This document shows positions 34,382 to 42,094 of a stretch of 43,219 nucleotides of DNA, in pieces (the stretch's first letter is position 1; the number at the start of each line of letters is the position of its first letter). This DNA comes from Aeriscardovia sp. (GTDB lineage Bacteria > Actinomycetota > Actinomycetes > Actinomycetales > Bifidobacteriaceae). The position numbers were made by a program, and so were the translations under genes. The notes under the pieces are model-generated. The model was not told where the DNA came from. It saw only the letters and a program-made list of their open reading frames with translations, and ran no database searches. Location: the NCBI GenBank assembly GCA_017386585.1, contig JAFNPO010000136.1, forward strand, positions 1-43,219. The letters are read 5' to 3'.

Positions 34382-35272
34382 ATGCGATCGGCTGTGGTGG
34401 TGACGCACCGGGGGATTGCGCCAAACCGTGAGATCGTTGGGAATGTCGTCGATCGGCTGCGGCAGCGAGGCTTCTCCGTTCGCGTAGTGAATAACCTGTC
34501 CCTCCTGCCGTTCGGCACTCGCCGTGCTACGGTCCCGGATGATACGGAAATTGTCATCGTTCTGGGAGGGGACGGAACGATCCTGTCCGCGGCGGAACTT
34601 GTCCGGGGTACGCGTGTGCCGATTCTAGGTATTAACCTCGGGCACGTCGGTTTCCTGGCCGAGTTCGAATGCATCCAGGCGCAGGAGGCTATTGACCGTG
34701 TCGCAGATCGCGACTACCGCATCGACGAGCGCACCATTGCCACTATCACCGCGCAGGTACCCGGTCGGGAGCCGTTGGCGGACTGGGCCCTCAACGAGGT
34801 GACTATGGAGAAGGCTGACCGTAGCACCACGATTGAAACAGGCATCGCCATTGACAATGTGCCAGTGACGTCCTTCGCAGCCGACGGAGTTATCGTCTCG
34901 ACGCCCACCGGCTCGACGGCCTATGCGTTCTCCGTGGGTGGACCGGTCATCTGGCCATCCGTGCAAGCTCTAGAAATCGTGCCGATTGCCGCGCATGCGC
35001 TATTCACTCGTCCACTGATTGTGGGTCAGGGATCGGACGTGCGGATCGAGCTGCTGCCAGATTCCCAGTCCACAGGACACCTGACGTGCGATGGTCGGCG
35101 CACCATTGAACTACCCGTCAGATCGGTGCTGCACATTACACAGTCGCTGCAGCCCCTGCGCTTAGCGCATCTGTCGGGCGCGTCTTTCACCCAGCGTCTG
35201 GTAACGAAATTCGAGCTGCCGGTCAACGGCTGGCGGAACGAGGCTAACGGAGGCGGTGTCCATGCTCGATGA
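34382..35272 (+). CDS. nadK: NAD kinase
   Basis: This is a 296-residue ATP/polyphosphate NAD kinase that makes NADP. The start ATG 34382 has AAGGAGGGTCA upstream; an in-frame ATG at 34358 lacks a ribosome site. Motifs: VLGGDGTILSAAELVRG (GGDGT at 62-66), GINLGHVGFLAE, ALNEVTMEKADR, and the NAD-binding DGVIVSTPTGSTAYAFSVGG. Length and motif spacing are normal. The last bases overlap the start of recN, so the two are translated together. With nadD four genes on, this operon carries two steps of NAD(P) synthesis. Confidence 0.95.
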   Translation: MRSAVVVTHRGIAPNREIVGNVVDRLRQRGFSVRVVNNLSLLPFGTRRATVPDDTEIVIVLGGDGTILSAAELVRGTRVPILGINLGHVGFLAEFECIQAQEAIDRVADRDYRIDERTIATITAQVPGREPLADWALNEVTMEKADRSTTIETGIAIDNVPVTSFAADGVIVSTPTGSTAYAFSVGGPVIWPSVQALEIVPIAAHALFTRPLIVGQGSDVRIELLPDSQSTGHLTCDGRRTIELPVRSVLHITQSLQPLRLAHLSGASFTQRLVTKFELPVNGWRNEANGGGVHAR

Positions 35273-37298
35273 ACTCGAAATACGAAACCTGGGGCCGATT
35301 CGGGTAGCGAACGTCACGTTCGCTCCGGGCATGACAGCCATTACCGGCGAAACGGGCGCTGGGAAATCCATGCTTCTCAGCGCACTCAAGCTCGTGCGCG
35401 GCGCACAGGCGGAATCCGCTAAAGTGAGCGCTGGATCGGAGGAGACTTGGGTCGAGGCCATCTTCACCATCGCTCCCGGTTCTCCAGCTATGCGCGCCGC
35501 TGACAACGCTGGCGTCTTACCAGAAGGGAAGGGAAAGAGTCGACTGTTCCTCGCCCGACAGGTACCCGTCCATGGGCGCTCCAAGGCTATCATCAACGGG
35601 CGAACCGTTCCTAGCGGCTTACTCAAGCAAATCGCCGGCGACCTCGTCACCATCCACGGGCAGGCCGATCAGATGCGGCTGGTCTCATCGGGGCGCCAGC
35701 GCGAGTTTCTCGACGAATACGCGTGTCTTGCAGACCGTCTGAAACGGTACTCGAAGGTCTGGAAACGCCTGATGGACACTGATCGAACACTGCGCAACCT
35801 TGAATCCCAGCAGGCTGACGTGCTCCAGCGCGCCGACTACTTACGCGACTCTTTGGAGCAGATTGCTCGTGTTGATCCACAGCCGCACGAGGACGAGGAT
35901 CTGCGCGAGCGCCGGTCCCGCGCCGAGAATGCGGCGGCCATCATCCGGGCCGTGAGCGGGGCATTGCGCTCGTTGGACTCTTCTGTCGGAGATTTCTCCG
36001 ATGGGGCCGTTGACAGGGAGCCGTCCGTTGCGTCACTGTTGGCGGACGCGCAGAACGCGCTGCGTCCGGTGACGTCGATTCCACAGATAGCTCAATGTCT
36101 TTCGTGCCTTGAGGATGTGGGTACCGCCGTTTCGGACGCTGTGTACCTGCTGGAGGAGCAGCTGCGCGACGATGTCAGTGACGCCGATCTCGATTGTCTC
36201 AACGAGCGCATTCATGACCTCGCCGGGCTGACGCGTCGATGGGGGCCAAGCGTCGACGACGTTTTGGCCTGGCGTGACAAGGCCGCCGCTGAACTCACTG
36301 ACATCGATGTTTCGCCTGAGAAGCTCGACGCGTTGCGAGTCCAGCGCGCTCAAGCATACGAGGAAGCGCTAGGCTTGGCCCATGAGCTGCATCAGTGCCG
36401 TGTGGCGGCTGCCGCCGATTTGACTGCGCAGGTCAATGGGGAGCTAACGTCGCTGGCGATGGCTGGTGCGCGTTTGGAGATTGACGTCGAAGCGCGGCAC
36501 GAGGGTGATTGTCCGCTAGACGACTCGGGTATGGACGATGTGCTATTCCTCTTCTCCGCGTTTCCCGGGGCACCTCTCCAGCCGGTGGCGAAATCGGCAT
36601 CCGGTGGAGAACTGAGTCGTCTCATGCTGGCTCTAGAGGTGTGCTTGGCGCGCCGACTCGATGGCATGAATAGTACTAGTTCAGACGACGAGGGTTTTAG
36701 TGATTCTGATAATGTCAATGCTCGGCGTCTGACGTTTGTGTTCGACGAGATTGACGCGGGGGTGGGCGGTCAGGCAGCCGTGGAACTTGGCAAACGTTTG
36801 GCGCGCTTAGCTCGGCGAGAGCAGGTCATCGTGGTGACACATCTGCCGCAGGTCGCGTCCTGGGCTGACGCACAGGTCGTCGTGTCGAAAGAAGCCTCCC
36901 CTCACTGCTCGGACGACGACGACTCGACTGTGGCCGGTTCGTGTGGGGCAGCTGTCATGACGACAGTGACGTCGGTCAGCGGCGAAGCGCGTGAGGAGGA
37001 AATTGCGCGAATGTTGTCAGGAACAGTGTCGGCCGTGTCGCTTAAGCATGCCCGTCAACTGCTACGCGACAGTACGCTTCACGATAATGTCTTGAACAAC
37101 GGTATTCCCTGTAACAGCGTCTCTGGCAACGTTCTGCGGGATGATGACGCCACTGCCGCAAGCAATGATTCGAGTATCATGCGGATTCCCCCACCGAGGA
37201 AAACTGAAGCGAAGAAAACCGCTGCTAAGAAATCCAGCGCGAGGAAAAAACCAACACGAGGAAAAAATGGTATGAAGGAGAACATTGATGGCGAATGA
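35262..37298 (+). CDS. recN: DNA repair protein RecN (SMC-like ATPase)
   Basis: This is a 678-residue RecN, a cohesin-like ATPase acting in double-strand break repair. It opens MLDELEIRNLGPI and has Walker A GETGAGKS at 29-36, a Q-loop (VTIHGQADQMRL) and a central coiled coil. The ABC signature is ASGGELSRLMLALEV (about residue 446), Walker B is FVFDEIDAGVGG, and the H-loop is VVTHLPQVASWAD. I prefer ATG 35262 (GGAGG eight bases upstream) over GTG 35256. After the ATPase core the protein continues with about 90 unusual residues, partly Ser/Asp/Asn-rich and then strongly basic (KTEAKKTAAKKSSARKKPTR), a possible DNA-binding tail. It overlaps nadK at its start and the next gene at its end. Confidence 0.94.
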   Translation: MLDELEIRNLGPIRVANVTFAPGMTAITGETGAGKSMLLSALKLVRGAQAESAKVSAGSEETWVEAIFTIAPGSPAMRAADNAGVLPEGKGKSRLFLARQVPVHGRSKAIINGRTVPSGLLKQIAGDLVTIHGQADQMRLVSSGRQREFLDEYACLADRLKRYSKVWKRLMDTDRTLRNLESQQADVLQRADYLRDSLEQIARVDPQPHEDEDLRERRSRAENAAAIIRAVSGALRSLDSSVGDFSDGAVDREPSVASLLADAQNALRPVTSIPQIAQCLSCLEDVGTAVSDAVYLLEEQLRDDVSDADLDCLNERIHDLAGLTRRWGPSVDDVLAWRDKAAAELTDIDVSPEKLDALRVQRAQAYEEALGLAHELHQCRVAAAADLTAQVNGELTSLAMAGARLEIDVEARHEGDCPLDDSGMDDVLFLFSAFPGAPLQPVAKSASGGELSRLMLALEVCLARRLDGMNSTSSDDEGFSDSDNVNARRLTFVFDEIDAGVGGQAAVELGKRLARLARREQVIVVTHLPQVASWADAQVVVSKEASPHCSDDDDSTVAGSCGAAVMTTVTSVSGEAREEEIARMLSGTVSAVSLKHARQLLRDSTLHDNVLNNGIPCNSVSGNVLRDDDATAASNDSSIMRIPPPRKTEAKKTAAKKSSARKKPTRGKNGMKENIDGE

Positions 37299-37923
37299 AT
37301 CCGACAATCAATCCGATCACCAACGCAAGCAGCCTATCGCCCCACCGCCGCGCGTCTTTGACCGTTCCGATATGCTGATGATGGCCTCAGAACGCCTCAG
37401 CCAGGTGCGGTACGTGTTCTTCGTCCAAATCGAGGACGGGATTCCCACAGCGTTCCAGCGCGCGGCCCTAGAGTATTCCGACGCTGTCCTGATGGGTTGG
37501 CCCGACTCTGACGACAGGAGCCTGTCAATACCGACCGCTGACGAACAGGCCGTCATCAAGGGCTGTGAGCAGGCTATCGAACGTCACCTTAACGACTTCC
37601 GTCTAGCCGAGCGAGACGACAAGACCGACGACATGGGTGACAAACTCATCCAAATCTCCGACAACGTTGCCCAGATCCGCAAGTTTTACCAGCCCGGTTT
37701 CCTATTGCCGACCTTCTCCGAGATTAAGCGCGTGGTGAGCGAGGAGTGGGACGAGGACATGGACAGCGTCGATTCGCGCGTGAACGACCGTGAACTCGGC
37801 GTCACGATGAGCACCGATACGTGGTTGAGCACACCGGACAATCCGTCGGAAGACACGCTAGCCAGGGCGACGCAGGAATCCATCGCGAATCAAGATGCCG
37901 GCAGGGAAGCGCAATCGGAATGA
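37288..37923 (+). CDS. conserved small protein of unknown function between recN and nadD
   Basis: This is a 211-residue acidic, soluble protein. Start ATG 37288 has AAGGAGA about 10 bases upstream and overlaps the recN stop. There is no membrane segment or known motif. The core reads RSDMLMMASERLSQVRYVFF, AALEYSDAVLMGWPDSDDR, CEQAIERHLNDFRLAERDD and VAQIRKFYQPGFLLPTFSEI, mostly helical. The termini look disordered and charged. It overlaps nadD by four bases (ATGA), so it is certainly in the operon. I do not recognise a function. Confidence 0.8.
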   Translation: MANESDNQSDHQRKQPIAPPPRVFDRSDMLMMASERLSQVRYVFFVQIEDGIPTAFQRAALEYSDAVLMGWPDSDDRSLSIPTADEQAVIKGCEQAIERHLNDFRLAERDDKTDDMGDKLIQISDNVAQIRKFYQPGFLLPTFSEIKRVVSEEWDEDMDSVDSRVNDRELGVTMSTDTWLSTPDNPSEDTLARATQESIANQDAGREAQSE

Positions 37924-38639
37924 GCCGGGGTACAGGGCGTCATGTCGGCGTGATGGGCGGCACATTCGACCCTATCCACAACGGGCATCTGCTGGCCGCC
38001 TCGGAAGCTGCATGGCGCTGCAAACTAGACGAAGTAGTGTTCGTTCCTGCTGGCCGTCCCGTCTTCAAGTTAGAACGCGATGTGGCGCCCGCGCAGGATC
38101 GGTGTGCTATGGTGACGCTTGCCATTGCGGACGACCCGCGATTTTCCCTGTCTTGCGTGGACATTGACCGTGACGGCGTCACGTACACGGTCGACACCCT
38201 GCGCGACTTGCAGGCCGCACGCCCGAACGACGAGCTGTTCTTCATTGCCGGCACAGACGCCATTGTCCAGATATCCCGCTGGAAGGACGCCGAACAACTG
38301 CCGAAGCTAGCACGCTTCATCGCCGTCACGCGCCCCAACGGGAGAATAAGCGTCAACTCTGATGCGGTTGGCGTCGTCAACTCTGCTACTCCAGAGCCGC
38401 AGGCGCTTGCTGGTTCCGCAACAGTCGCATTAGGTCTGTCGGCCACGCCCTTTGGAGTGCCTGGTTTGGACGTGACGGCCGTGCCGATTCCGATGTTTGA
38501 TATCTCCTCGACGATGCTGCGCGAGCGCGTGCGCCGTGGGTTGCCGATTAACTATCTGACACCTGCTTCAGTGGTACGTTATATCGCTGCCCATGGTCTG
38601 TACCGGGACGCTGGAGCATCCCCAGAGGTGTCGCACTGA
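37920..38639 (+). CDS. nadD: nicotinate-nucleotide adenylyltransferase
   Basis: This is a 239-residue enzyme that joins nicotinate mononucleotide and ATP to deamido-NAD. The nucleotidyltransferase motif GGTFDPIHNGHLLAASEA lies at 13-30. Further landmarks are ADDPRFSLSCVDIDRDGVTYTVDTL-type spacing (the TVDTL element), FIAGTDAIVQISRWKDA and the second ATP motif ISSTMLRERVRRG. The end is NYLTPASVVRYIAAHGLY. The start ATG 37920 overlaps the previous stop; the frame is open earlier but in conflict with the upstream gene. An insertion of about 30 residues lies before the ISSTMLR motif (VNSATPEPQALAGSATVALG). The length is slightly above the normal 200-215. Confidence 0.94.
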   Translation: MSRGTGRHVGVMGGTFDPIHNGHLLAASEAAWRCKLDEVVFVPAGRPVFKLERDVAPAQDRCAMVTLAIADDPRFSLSCVDIDRDGVTYTVDTLRDLQAARPNDELFFIAGTDAIVQISRWKDAEQLPKLARFIAVTRPNGRISVNSDAVGVVNSATPEPQALAGSATVALGLSATPFGVPGLDVTAVPIPMFDISSTMLRERVRRGLPINYLTPASVVRYIAAHGLYRDAGASPEVSH

Positions 38640-38695
38640 GTCGATACAGTGAAAACCGTTCGCTAGAACCGCTACCTATGTTGGGAGAGCCGCAA

Positions 38696-39709
38696 GTGGG
38701 TGTTTTACTCAAAGGCACACCGAAGAAAAACCTCGTCCTCGTGACTGGCCGTGCGTATCCGAAGCTAGCTAACGACGTTGCCAAGCAGCTAGGAATCGAT
38801 GTCCTCAAGACTACGTCGTACGATTTTGCGGATGGGGAAATCTACTGCCGATACACGGAGTCGGTGCGCGGCACCGATGCGTTCGTCCTGCAGTCCCACA
38901 CGCAGCCGATCAACAAGTGGATTATGGAACAGCTCATTATGATTGACGCCATGAAGCGCGCGTCTGCTCGGTCTATTACCGCGATTGTCCCGTTCCTCGG
39001 CTACTCCCGTCAAGACAAGAAGCATCTGGGTCGCGAACCCATCTCCAGTCGCCTTATCTTCGATTTGTTCACCACGGCGGGTGCTGATCGTATCATGTCC
39101 GTCGATCTGCACGCTGCCCAGTCCCAGGGCTTCTTCAATGGTCCTGTCGACGCCCTGCAGGCCATGCCGCTGCTTGTCAGCTACGTGCGCGACAGCATGG
39201 ACATTAGCAACGTAACCGTTGTTTCCCCGGACGCCGGTCGCATCCGTGTAGCTGAGCAGTGGGCTAGCCGCCTGAATAACTGTCCTCTGGCCTATATCCA
39301 CAAGACTCGTGACATCACCTGCGCCAACCACGCTGTCTCCAAGCGCGTCATTGGGGATGTCAGAGGCAAGGACTGCATCATCACTGACGACATGATCGAC
39401 ACCGGCGGCACTATCATCGGTGCTGTCGAATGTCTCAAGGAACAGGGCGCCAAATCCGTGACCATCGTCGCTACTCACGCTCTCTTCAACGGCGACGCGG
39501 TCGAAAACCTCAAGAACTGCGGAGCTCGCAAGGTTATTGTCACCGACACGGTGCCGGTCCCGCAGGAGAAGCGTTTCGACAACCTCGTCGTGCTGTCCAT
39601 CGCGCCTCTCATTGCCGCCGCTATGAAGGCCGTTTTCACCGACGGCTCCGTCGCTGATCTCTTTGCCAATTACCCGGAGCACCATGGTAAGGAGTTCCTC
39701 CTCGCCTGA
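38696..39709 (+). CDS. prs: ribose-phosphate pyrophosphokinase
   Basis: This is a 337-residue PRPP synthetase that makes phosphoribosyl pyrophosphate from ribose 5-phosphate and ATP for purine, pyrimidine, His, Trp and NAD synthesis. Motifs: FADGEIYCRYTESVRG, the ATP-binding GYSRQDKKHLGREPISSRL, MSVDLHAAQSQGFFNGPVD (catalytic His), VVSPDAGRIRVAEQW, the flexible loop HKTRD, and the PRPP loop ITDDMIDTGGTIIGA. I choose GTG 38696, which has GGGAG eight bases upstream. ATG 38678 is in frame but has no ribosome site. It follows nadD after 56 bases and may have its own promoter. Confidence 0.95.
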   Translation: MGVLLKGTPKKNLVLVTGRAYPKLANDVAKQLGIDVLKTTSYDFADGEIYCRYTESVRGTDAFVLQSHTQPINKWIMEQLIMIDAMKRASARSITAIVPFLGYSRQDKKHLGREPISSRLIFDLFTTAGADRIMSVDLHAAQSQGFFNGPVDALQAMPLLVSYVRDSMDISNVTVVSPDAGRIRVAEQWASRLNNCPLAYIHKTRDITCANHAVSKRVIGDVRGKDCIITDDMIDTGGTIIGAVECLKEQGAKSVTIVATHALFNGDAVENLKNCGARKVIVTDTVPVPQEKRFDNLVVLSIAPLIAAAMKAVFTDGSVADLFANYPEHHGKEFLLA

Positions 39710-39805
39710 GTTCGCTGCAACCCAAGCCAGGGCGTTGGCAGCATCCGGTTGCTGTTTGACGCTCCGACTGGCATAATTAAGCCTGCTGGCTCTGCGGTCG
39801 GCCTT

Positions 39806-39876
39806 TCCCCTATGGTGTAATGGCAGCACACGGGTCTTTGGAACCCTTAGTCTTGGTTCGAGTCCAGGTGGGGGAA
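39806..39876 (+). tRNA. tRNA-Gln (anticodon UUG)
   Basis: The cloverleaf can be drawn. Acceptor TCCCCTA (39806-39812) pairs with TGGGGGA (39869-39875), with discriminator A. The D arm is TGGTGTAATGGCAGCAC. The anticodon stem GGGT/ACCC has the loop CTTTGGA and anticodon TTG, with a C-T mismatch at the top of the stem. The T arm is CTTGG-TTCGAGT-CCAGG. CCA is not encoded. The D arm sequence is typical of bacterial tRNA-Gln. A strong terminator follows 11 bases later. Confidence 0.93.
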
Positions 39877-39887
39877 CGAGGATGAGT

Positions 39888-39927
39888 TCACCGCTGTTCC
39901 AATTTGCTTGGAATAGCGGTGATTTTT
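39888..39927 (+). terminator. intrinsic terminator of tRNA-Gln
   Basis: TCACCGCTGTTCCAA pairs with TTGGAATAGCGGTGA (one G-T pair) around TTTGC, and TTTTT follows at 39923-39927. A textbook Rho-independent terminator. Confidence 0.88.
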
Positions 39928-40832
39928 GTTGCAATTACAACGATTCATGACTTTTTTGGTTTCGCTCGAGAGGAACTGAAATAAACGGAAAAGCAGATCT
40001 GTGCTCTCTGTAAACGTCCATTTAAGTACCAGTAGAATACGAGAGAACCGACGGAGGGGCAGAGTCCGATGGCGAACAAGTCTGAAAAACAGTGGTCTCT
40101 CCCGCGAAAAAGACAGCATGAGCGCCATTGGAAAATCATCTTGGGCGTGTCGGAGAGGGGATAGTGTCCCACACTTACTGATTCGAGCTAGCCCGTTCGG
40201 CCTACCACGAAACGATTCAAAGTAGGAGGAACTTGCCTGCAACTTGGGTAAAACGGAAAATCAGCTTGCACAAACAGGCCATCGAAAACAGTGATGTTTA
40301 TGAAGTATCACCGATTACGCACATCGCGCGTAGGAGCGGGAAGCTCCTACAGAGCGCGTGGTGTGAAGCATCAGCTGGTAAAGAGAGTACCCCAGAAGCG
40401 CGTAGAGCGTGACAGGGGGGTACGGATTCGCATCCTTGCGCAACAGTGGAAGGAAAACGTCGAGCAGACCCTACACGCGACGTTTTGCGGCCACCCACTT
40501 ATCATCTTCAACCAAGCGGCGTTCCTCACCATGTATCTCACCAAGGGTCACTCCTTGTTGGACGAAAAACAAAAGGGTCGCTAGCGTATCCACCTTGATG
40601 CTTCTGGAAATGAGGAGATTCGTTTTCAACGGTCACGATTGAACCGAAGACAAAGACAGCAAGGTCTGTTTGCCAATTGAGTTCATTGTTGGCAGGAACG
40701 TGACAACAGCGGAATTCGCCTCGCTTCCCGCAGGAGCGATTGCAGAGCCGAGCCAAGGCTTGTCCGTGTTGTTTGAGACACTGTTCCGCTTTTTTCCCAC
40801 GGGGTTCAAGCCGATGCGGTAGGCTTACGGCG
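39928..40832. other. about 900 bases without recognised gene after tRNA-Gln
   Basis: The stretch is more AT-rich than its surroundings. Open frames exist (for example 40291-40584 on the plus strand, 97 codons), but none has both a ribosome site and a product I recognise. One short hairpin GTAGGAGC-GGGA-AGCTCCTAC occurs near 40329-40350. As it follows a tRNA gene it could be the remains of an integrated element, but I see no integrase or direct repeat of the tRNA end. Confidence 0.45.
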
Positions 40833-41396
40833 ATGATTGATGAATGGGATGACGCAACGGTAAACGATAACAACGAAAACCAGGTTGCCGCCGGGGGCTC
40901 TCCTGACAGTACTGGTTTCGATAACGCTGATCTGCTTTTCGACGACGCGAACAGCCTTGATATGATCGATTCGGATGTGGACACACCGGTCCGGAACGGT
41001 ATGAAAAGCACAACAAACGCCGGTTCAGGCACCGTCAAGGACGCTGAGACTGCTGAAACTACCGAGGAGGGCGCTATCGACGCCAACCTCAACGTCTCTG
41101 GGGGTGCGAGTGCGATGGATGAGTTCAGCGGCGCCTTGGCCGCCAGCGAATTCGATGCGGACGGCGCTGAGGACGCGGCATCTCGCCACCGCCCGTTCGT
41201 TAAAGGGCTCCTGATTCTTGCTGCCGTTGGACTTGTCGTACTGCTGATTGGCTTTGTCGCGCGCAGCGTCTGGAAACTCCTGCTGCTGTCAGGCGGCTGT
41301 CTCGTGCTTGTGTGCGGCCTCATCGGAGCTATCTGCGTTGCACTCTTGGGCCACACGTCAAGGAGAAGTGAATCGGGAACCAGCGAACGAGATTAG
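40833..41396 (+). CDS. small acidic protein with two C-terminal membrane helices
   Basis: This is a 187-residue protein from ATG 40833; the frame is open back to 40740. The first 125 residues are acidic, Asn/Asp/Ala-rich and without structure (MIDEWDDATVNDNNENQ, FDNADLLFDDANSLDMIDSD). They are followed by a basic patch (SRHRPFVKG) and two hydrophobic helices (LLILAAVGLVVLLIGFV and LLLLSGGCLVLVCGLIGAIC), then a short basic tail. The ribosome site is weak. No family is recognised. It lies between tRNA-Gln and glmU and stands alone. Confidence 0.6.
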   Translation: MIDEWDDATVNDNNENQVAAGGSPDSTGFDNADLLFDDANSLDMIDSDVDTPVRNGMKSTTNAGSGTVKDAETAETTEEGAIDANLNVSGGASAMDEFSGALAASEFDADGAEDAASRHRPFVKGLLILAAVGLVVLLIGFVARSVWKLLLLSGGCLVLVCGLIGAICVALLGHTSRRSESGTSERD

Positions 41397-42094
41397 AAAG
41401 ATGCGTTTCGCTTTCCTGAAGTAAGCCACCTCTGGTGCACGGAAAGCACATAGCTGTTTCTAGGAAATTCGGCACTCAAAAGGCACCTATCTGATTCCCA
41501 ACTATTGTTCCAGTGGAAAAAGATAGATCTGCGCTTGATGGGGCTTTCACACTATCGCTAGCAATGCGATTTTTACGTGTTCAGATCCGGATTGCTTCAG
41601 CTTTGGCCTTAATGAATCCAAATGGAGTAGGCCCCTGTCGGCGCAGGACAAGGAAACGGCTCTCATTTTTAGACACGATCGTCTGGGACAATTAGCTGTT
41701 GCCAAAAGTGGCGGCAAACCTCTGCTCTGAAATTTGCACCCTGGTGAAAGTAATACCCGAGATTTGGTCCAGGCATGCCGAGAGGACAGCGGCGAACATG
41801 TACGATTCGCTGATGCTCGAGCGAGATCTCATCAGCACATAAAAAGCTCGACAAGCTGGTTGATGTCGCTTCCGAAATGTCGAAAATACTTAGGCATGAG
41901 GCCGCTGACAATGCTTGCCTAGATTTGCTTTTCGAGAACTACTAACGGCTGGCGCAAAGCGCATTTGTGTTTATTGCTGAGATTGTCAGCGGGGCATTTG
42001 CGGGTCAGTTGTGTCCGTTTAGGCTGGAGACAACAACCTGAATTGTCGTAGCTCCGTGCGCTGTTGGCCGCGGCGCTAGTCGTGGAAGGAAGCG
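41397..42094. other. about 700 bases without recognised gene before glmU
   Basis: Short frames only (for example plus 41513-41695, minus 41669-41911), none recognisable. A weak hint of a degraded coding piece exists around 41805-41925, where MYDSLMLERDLIS and a second frame with KLDKLVDVASEMSKIL follow one another, but it is too short to call. The glmU promoter should be near the right end. Confidence 0.45.

Noticed and set aside
38789-39934. Minus-strand frame of 381 codons across prs and the tRNA
   Set aside because: It overlaps prs, tRNA-Gln and its terminator completely; shadow frame.
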